Assembly: GCA_021617435.1 (NCBI GenBank)
Contig: JAJWCP010000004.1
Coordinates: 1 to 29,032, forward strand
Source: Pseudomonadota bacterium
Lineage (GTDB): Bacteria; Pseudomonadota; Alphaproteobacteria; RF32; CAG-239
Direction: 5' to 3'
DNA length: 29,032 nucleotides
Below, in pieces: positions 24,140 to 29,032 of the stretch. How positions within the stretch are numbered: position 1 is the stretch's first letter; each line of letters starts with the position of its first letter. The notes beneath the pieces were generated by a model that saw nothing but the letters and a program-made list of their open reading frames with translations, had not been told where the DNA came from and searched no databases. The position numbers and the translations under genes are program-made.

Positions 24140-27100
24140 TTACCACGGTTCTTTATATTTTAAGGTCGGATCATCCAATCTGTTGGTATAAGTATTGTTC
24201 GGTTTTGTACGACCTGTTCTGAATGAGTTTAACTGGTCATACTGATCGGTATACTCACCTTTCATGCCTGAATTATAAAGATTAGTACGGTCAAAGTAGC
24301 AATAAACCGTAGCGTATGCTTCCAATGTTTTGGCTTTAACCGGAAAGACATTCCAGTAAACATCTTCATCCTTAGGCTGAGTTCCTACAACCGCTTTAAT
24401 AATATTGTCATACAAACTTGCCGGATAAATAAAGCCCATAATTGCCGACCATCCTACAAAGTCTGTACAACCTTCACCGCTACCTAATGTTGGGTTACAT
24501 GAACCTGCTTTATTATTAGACTGCGGTTGTACTTTACTCTTCAGCCAAGTGCTTTGCTGGAAATAAAGCGGCTGCGGTGAATACGGATCATTATTTGACT
24601 TAGTTAATGTAGGTTCATTCGCGTGACCTAAATAATAAAGGTCGCGAGTGTTACCGGCAGTATCCGTAATTGTATTATGATAATACTGCGCGCCGGTAAT
24701 TGTTTTCTGTGGATCTGCCATGTCTATATTATTAACCAGCCCTAGCTCATTCAAATTTGCCCTTTCATCAACATTGAAACGATAATCACTGCCTTTAGCT
24801 CCTACATAATGCTTAGTTTTAACCATTTGTCCGGCTTGTGACATCTGAAAACCTGCCGGCGTAATCGTAATCACGCGGGCATGCCCCGGAGGACATAACG
24901 GCGCCGGCACCACACCCAAAAACGGTGATGCCCATTGATTTTTATCAGATAAAGTGCCATTGCCAACTTCTTCAACTGGCGCGCCTGCGGTTGCTGAAAT
25001 TTGACCGCCATCACTAGCTGTTGCCGTAATACTATCAAGGCTGAAACCGGTATCTTTATAAGTGTTGTTTACCACATAAATACCTTTATTAATAAAGTCA
25101 GGCAAAATATCGCTTAAACGCGCGCCGCCGCGGGTTGTGAGTTTAATATCGTGCATAACTGAAGTGTATGCCGGATTAACCATATAGCGGTCATAAGCAA
25201 CTCTATCAGATGTACACCACGCGCCGTCTGGGCAGTCGTAGTCGCTTGAATATGCAGCTGACGGATTATCAATAACACCATCTTTGTATTTAGTGTTAGC
25301 CACAAAACGTCCGGCTTCAATATAACCATAACCGGCATCAGCCTCATATCCGGTGCCGCTTGGCGATTCTAATTCAACCGCGCCGCGACGAATATAAACG
25401 CTTCCTCTCGTCGGATTGTCATCATTCGTTTTTTGCGCCAATGACCTGTCAAGGTCAACTTCAACAACCCGATAAGCCGAATTACCGGTTACATCTGAGA
25501 AACTAACACTTTCTTTATCCACATCAACTGTACCAATCGGGCGAGTATATGAGTTATATCCTACATTCACTGTTTCGCCATTAAGCCCGTTCGGCATAAC
25601 ATTCAAAACTCGTTTACCATCCTCATCCTGAACATCAAAAATACCGTCATTGCCTCGCGGTCTAACCGTGGTGCGGTTAGCCTCTGCCAAAACCAAACCT
25701 TGGTTAGTATTTTCATTCGGGTTCACATACAAGCTGTTCTGCATGCCGGCGGCATTATCTTCACGTCTAACCTGAAATACGCCGTCATTAACTGAAGTGG
25801 TGTTAGCATTAAAATCTATCGTATCGGCGTCTGCGCTGATAATTGCATTTCTGCCGCCGCTCGTTTCAGTTTTGCCTCTGATAACCAAAGCTTTATCTTG
25901 TAACTGAACTTCACCGTTATCCTTGTTGGTATAAAGTTCAACCATATCGTTTCCAGTTAAGCGAGAAGCGCTCGCCCCCAACACCATCTCGCCGCCGTTT
26001 GCAGAATCACGCCCCTCTCTGTTATATAAAGCGGTCACATCTTGCGTAATTTCCATGCGGGTTCTATCATTAGCGGAATCGGTCGGATCCGTAACTTTAA
26101 CGCCGCTTGCGGTCGCATGCAGCCAACGAGCTTCATCACCGGCCAACAAATCGCCGCCGGCATGAAGTTCTGCAGTATTAAATTTTTTAGTATACAAAGT
26201 GTTGCCGACAACCAAGTCATTTGCCACATAAGCGTTACCAGTACCGTAAACTTTAAGCTGATAATTGTTATGTATGCCCTCCATACCGCCATCCGTGGCA
26301 TCTGTAGGTTTGGTGCCCACCGTAGTCGCGCCGGTAATATTAGCTCTGCCAGCAATATTGGTTACCGCGCCATTGCCGTCATCATCCAAAATTTGAACCT
26401 GTCCGTTTTGCAACAAAACTTTTGAGGCGTCAGCCGTAATGTAACGTCCGTCCGGACCTGCCTTAAACGAAGTATCGGTACCACTGCTTGCCACTAGGGT
26501 ATCGCCGGTAGCGGTTAAGTCATTATTAATCGTGGTAGCATAATCAGTACGAACACTGGAATCGTCCCCATTAATCTCAAGCCCAACTCCATCCGCAGTA
26601 GGAAATACATTAAAAACGTGCGAATCCGCTGACATAATTGTGCCTTCTTCATCGGCAAAGGTCAAAATAGGTAGTTCAGAGGTACCATCAATTTTAAACG
26701 CATTGTTTAAGGCTGACAACGTACCAGCCATCCATGCTGAACCGCCGCCCTGAGCAGCATCGGTTAAAACTAAGCTTTCCTCGTTGTTTACCGTGTCGGT
26801 GCTACCCATAATCAACTGGTCAACACCCAAAATTTTATACATATCGTCAACACCGGTAACACCGCCCATATAAAGGTCGGTAACCATTGTGTTGCGCCAT
26901 AACTGGTCTTGCGAATCGACACGAGTTCTTTGCAAATATTTTTCATTTTCAAGCGCGCCGGAAGAGGCCGAATTAATAGCATCGGATGACGCCACAACCA
27001 CCGAGCCCTTGTTGGTATCAAACCCTAAGGCGTCCAAATCGGCCTGCGTTAAACTCCAAACACCGCCCACGCCCTGCGCGTTTTTGCTGTCGGTAACATA

Positions 27101-27574
27101 ACCGCCGTTGCTGCCTACCATTGAGGCAATACGAGCGGCGCGCATTTCGCCGATATCGGTCTTTTTAGGCAACTGAACAAAAGAGGTAATTGATAACCCT
27201 TGCCGTTTTAACATAACTTTCGGCATACCGAAGTTTTTCAAATCATCAAACTTATAGCCGTATGGGAAAAAGTCATGAATACCGCCGGTTGTTCCTCCGT
27301 GTTCAAGGTCAACTTCATAAACGGCGCCGTCGTTACGAAGCTGATCTTCAAGCAAGCTCTGATAGTTGGCGGTAACATAGCTGTCAACCGCTTTCATAAT
27401 GGTGCGAACATGCGTTGCGGTGTTAATATCCTGCAATTCGGTTGTTCGTTCAGCCGACTTTTTATACAAAGTAGGCGTAACTAATGAAATTAACGCCAAC
27501 ATTGCCATTGCCTCAATCATAAGGCTGCCGGTCTGGTTCACTTTACTGATAAAGTTTTTATATTGCGTTTTCAT
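24140..27574 (-). CDS. Giant PilV-like type IVb minor pilin / pilus-tip adhesin
   Basis: About 1144 residues, predicted to be exported and assembled at the tip of a type IV pilus. The prepilin signal is QTG/SLMIEAMAMLALISLV: glycine 16 before the cleavage site, glutamate 21 as mature residue 5, then a hydrophobic helix. Residues to about 250 resemble the constant N-terminal region of shufflon-type PilV, with AARIASMVGSNGGYV, AQGVGGVWSL and LWRNTMVTDLYMGG. The middle (about 250-890) is Asn/Asp/Gly-rich, beta-strand-like and tail-fibre-like, with a repeated motif (NDGVFQVRRED near 595, NDGIFDVQDED near 643). The last 250 residues (from CPPGHARV) hold several cysteines. An ATG further upstream is in frame, but AGGAG seven bases before ATG 27574 and the signal peptide fix the start. 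Ligand unknown. Confidence 0.82.
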   Translation of the reverse strand: MKTQYKNFISKVNQTGSLMIEAMAMLALISLVTPTLYKKSAERTTELQDINTATHVRTIMKAVDSYVTANYQSLLEDQLRNDGAVYEVDLEHGGTTGGIHDFFPYGYKFDDLKNFGMPKVMLKRQGLSITSFVQLPKKTDIGEMRAARIASMVGSNGGYVTDSKNAQGVGGVWSLTQADLDALGFDTNKGSVVVASSDAINSASSGALENEKYLQRTRVDSQDQLWRNTMVTDLYMGGVTGVDDMYKILGVDQLIMGSTDTVNNEESLVLTDAAQGGGSAWMAGTLSALNNAFKIDGTSELPILTFADEEGTIMSADSHVFNVFPTADGVGLEINGDDSSVRTDYATTINNDLTATGDTLVASSGTDTSFKAGPDGRYITADASKVLLQNGQVQILDDDGNGAVTNIAGRANITGATTVGTKPTDATDGGMEGIHNNYQLKVYGTGNAYVANDLVVGNTLYTKKFNTAELHAGGDLLAGDEARWLHATASGVKVTDPTDSANDRTRMEITQDVTALYNREGRDSANGGEMVLGASASRLTGNDMVELYTNKDNGEVQLQDKALVIRGKTETSGGRNAIISADADTIDFNANTTSVNDGVFQVRREDNAAGMQNSLYVNPNENTNQGLVLAEANRTTVRPRGNDGIFDVQDEDGKRVLNVMPNGLNGETVNVGYNSYTRPIGTVDVDKESVSFSDVTGNSAYRVVEVDLDRSLAQKTNDDNPTRGSVYIRRGAVELESPSGTGYEADAGYGYIEAGRFVANTKYKDGVIDNPSAAYSSDYDCPDGAWCTSDRVAYDRYMVNPAYTSVMHDIKLTTRGGARLSDILPDFINKGIYVVNNTYKDTGFSLDSITATASDGGQISATAGAPVEEVGNGTLSDKNQWASPFLGVVPAPLCPPGHARVITITPAGFQMSQAGQMVKTKHYVGAKGSDYRFNVDERANLNELGLVNNIDMADPQKTITGAQYYHNTITDTAGNTRDLYYLGHANEPTLTKSNNDPYSPQPLYFQQSTWLKSKVQPQSNNKAGSCNPTLGSGEGCTDFVGWSAIMGFIYPASLYDNIIKAVVGTQPKDEDVYWNVFPVKAKTLEAYATVYCYFDRTNLYNSGMKGEYTDQYDQLNSFRTGRTKPNNTYTNRLDDPTLKYKEPW

Positions 27575-27584
27575 TTGTTTTCTC

Positions 27585-28373
27585 CTAACCGTAAATTTGT
27601 TGTATTGCAAACAAGCAATGAACATTTTCTTTGTCACAGCCCATATCCTGAAAATCAACGTCGTTTTTAATTGCTCCGAAAATTTCAAAACTTTCAAAAG
27701 CTCGTTCGCCAACCGGATTGCCGTGCTCGTCATAATGCTGAACGGCTTGTCCGCCGCTCAAAATCACTTTGCCGTTTTTAATATCGGTATAGCCGATATC
27801 TTTGCCATAACCGCGCATATGGGTTAGGGCGCCCATCATATCGGCATTCGGCATATTGGAAACTTTATTAATCCACCTTGTAGGCATTTGTGTAAACGAA
27901 ACAACATATATACTGGAACAATCGTCATCGGCAATACATTCATTGCTGCAACAGCTTTCAACTTCGGAAGTGCATTGTACATTGGTTTCGCCCTCGTCAA
28001 AGCAAAAAACCTTACTGACAATTTTTCCGCCGCCGGTAATGTTGGCAATATCGTCTAAGGTTTCATCTGCCTTAATATAGCCGACCGGCAAATAATTTCT
28101 GATGTCTTCATCTGTTAAGGATGAAGCTTGCGAACCTTCCGGTGTTGAAACATTCACACCGGTACCGGGATAATATGTTACACGAGTCTGACCTGTTTTT
28201 TCAGGCGCTTGAGAATTTAAATAGTCTTTAACCCCGTTGTGCAATGCTCTGAATTTAGCAATAGCAACACTGGCTCGCGTTTCCGCATAAGCCCTATCCA
28301 TATCCGGTCTTACTGACAAATTATATGACAGCAAGATGGTAATAAACGTTGCTATTACAACCCATAAATACAT
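27585..28373 (-). CDS. PilM-like membrane-anchored pilus accessory protein
   Basis: About 262 residues. One N-terminal transmembrane helix (MYLWVVIATFITILLSYNL) is followed by a helical stretch that begins VRPDMDRAYAETRASVAIAKFRALHNGVKDYL. This topology, and the segment LTDEDIRNYLPVGYIKAD, recall PilM of type IVb pilus operons, but similarity is faint. A dense cysteine cluster (six Cys within about 30 residues, around VESCCSNEC) and two later cysteines suggest disulfides in the periplasm. A GTG at 28388 is in frame, but the ATG at 28373 is preceded by GAGG at seven bases. The stop lies 10 bases before the pilin ATG, so the two are co-transcribed and likely partners. Function inferred from context. 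Confidence 0.6.
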   Translation of the reverse strand: MYLWVVIATFITILLSYNLSVRPDMDRAYAETRASVAIAKFRALHNGVKDYLNSQAPEKTGQTRVTYYPGTGVNVSTPEGSQASSLTDEDIRNYLPVGYIKADETLDDIANITGGGKIVSKVFCFDEGETNVQCTSEVESCCSNECIADDDCSSIYVVSFTQMPTRWINKVSNMPNADMMGALTHMRGYGKDIGYTDIKNGKVILSGGQAVQHYDEHGNPVGERAFESFEIFGAIKNDVDFQDMGCDKENVHCLFAIQQIYG

Positions 28374-28408
28374 AGTTTTACCTCGCACGCCTACTTAATA
28401 TATTTTGT

Positions 28409-28437
28409 ATCGTAGCACAAAAAGCATTAAAAATCCA
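28409..28437 (-). promoter_or_regulatory. Possible extended -10 promoter of the pilus module
   Basis: On the minus strand TACGAT (28414-28409) is preceded by TGC, an extended -10 element. TGGATT stands 17 bases upstream (28437-28432). It lies about 35 bases before the ATG at 28373. The -35 is poor (3 of 6), so this is tentative. Confidence 0.4.
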
Positions 28438-28566
28438 GATATTCCGCCGATTATGGCAAAATATTCACATTTTTGTAACATACTATACTTCAGATATATT
28501 TTTAGCCTTGCGAAGTAAAAATTTAATTAAAAAACAGCCGGAGCTTTTAAATTTTTCTGCCTTATT

Positions 28567-29032
28567 TCAGGCAAAAACCTTCAATTTTTCTGCAAGCGAT
28601 ATAAAAGTTTTATCCGTTGGCGGAGTTGTTATCCCCCCAAATGGCATTTGCGCTTTTAACTGCCAAAATTCCGACAATTTCCATGTTTGTTTAACTTTTT
28701 CATCAATCAGCGGATTATAATGCTGCAAGCTCGCCCCAATTCCAGCAGCGGCAAGCATCGTCCACACCGCGTACTGCAACATACCGTTTGCCTGCTCCGC
28801 CCAAATACTGAATTTATCATTATAAAGCGGAAACTTGTTTTGCATATCTTCCAAAGCCTCTGTATCTTCAAAAAACAAAATTGTGCCATACCCCGCCGCA
28901 AACGATTCTTGAATTTTGCTTTCCGTCGCCGCCCGCTTTTCCGGCGGCACCAAAGGATACAAACTATCCCGCACAATCTGCCACAATTTTTGATGTTGCT
29001 CGCCAAGCAAAAGAACGACTCGCGCCGATTGC
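28567..29032 (-). CDS. Nitroreductase-family oxidoreductase, 5' end missing
   Basis: The open frame runs off the right edge of the window, so the N-terminus and start are missing; about 155 C-terminal residues are visible. The frame entering the window reads QSARVVLLLGEQHQKLW, the conserved FMN-contacting beginning of the Frm2/Hbn1-like nitroreductase branch. Next come TILFFEDTEALEDMQ, YAVWTMLAAAGIGASLQHYN, and the end PFGGITTPPTDKTF. Members are FMN-dependent NAD(P)H oxidoreductases in the cytoplasm that reduce nitro compounds or quinone-like substrates; the natural substrate is usually unknown. The TGA stop lies about 190 bases before the pilus module on the same strand, without a clear terminator between. 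A TTG at 29010 is internal, not the start. Confidence 0.85.
   Translation of the reverse strand, partial: QSARVVLLLGEQHQKLWQIVRDSLYPLVPPEKRAATESKIQESFAAGYGTILFFEDTEALEDMQNKFPLYNDKFSIWAEQANGMLQYAVWTMLAAAGIGASLQHYNPLIDEKVKQTWKLSEFWQLKAQMPFGGITTPPTDKTFISLAEKLKVFA

Noticed and set aside
24000..27574. Shufflon (invertible C-terminal cassettes of PilV)
   Set aside because: No inverted partial C-terminal genes, no repeated crossover sites that I could see, and no tyrosine recombinase gene in the window.
28508..28720. Plus-strand frame of 70 codons overlapping the nitroreductase end
   Set aside because: It lies antisense to the conserved nitroreductase C-terminus and has no convincing ribosome site.

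Overview
The window is chromosomal DNA of a Gram-negative bacterium. Lipoproteins with clear lipoboxes, an OmpA-type lipoprotein, a BamB-like outer-membrane assembly factor and type IV pilus proteins all imply an outer membrane. The yfgM-bamB-der gene order points to a proteobacterium. The moderate GC content (roughly 40-45% by eye) and the sequence style suggest a low-GC, possibly host-associated alphaproteobacterium; this placement is inference. Almost every start has a purine-rich Shine-Dalgarno sequence, genes are tightly packed, and no tRNA, rRNA, insertion sequence or CRISPR array was found.

Layout. 35-3333 (+): valS and an OmpA-type lipoprotein. 3542-8933 (-): a probable four-gene operon read as diguanylate cyclase, rRNA uracil-C5 methyltransferase, small lipoprotein and transketolase, ending in a strong hairpin terminator. 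9078-10265 (+): a four-helix membrane protein built of two similar halves. 10357-13789 (+): yfgM-like, bamB-like and der, with a good sigma70 promoter in front and a bidirectional terminator behind. 13825-16742 (-): four unrecognised membrane proteins in two transcription units, one driven by a perfect-consensus promoter. 17060-23949 (+): a translation block of trpS, rpmI, rplT, pheS, pheT and proS. 24140-28373 (-): a two-gene type IVb pilus module. 28567-29032 (-): a nitroreductase-like gene running off the window.

How the genes fit together. Most of the window is housekeeping: tRNA charging (Val, Trp, Phe, Pro), ribosomal proteins, ribosome assembly (Der, rRNA methylation), outer-membrane protein assembly and the pentose phosphate pathway. 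The accessory interest is the pilus module. Its large protein (about 1144 residues) has a class III (prepilin) signal peptide and an N-terminal region resembling the constant region of shufflon-type PilV tip adhesins. That is followed by a long phage-tail-fibre-like middle and a cysteine-containing C-terminal domain. No shufflon recombinase or inverted alternative C-termini are visible. Other points of interest are the unknown membrane-protein cluster with a leader ORF, an archaeal/eukaryotic-type ProRS, a probable attenuator before pheST, and a 37-base palindrome between proS and the pilus genes.
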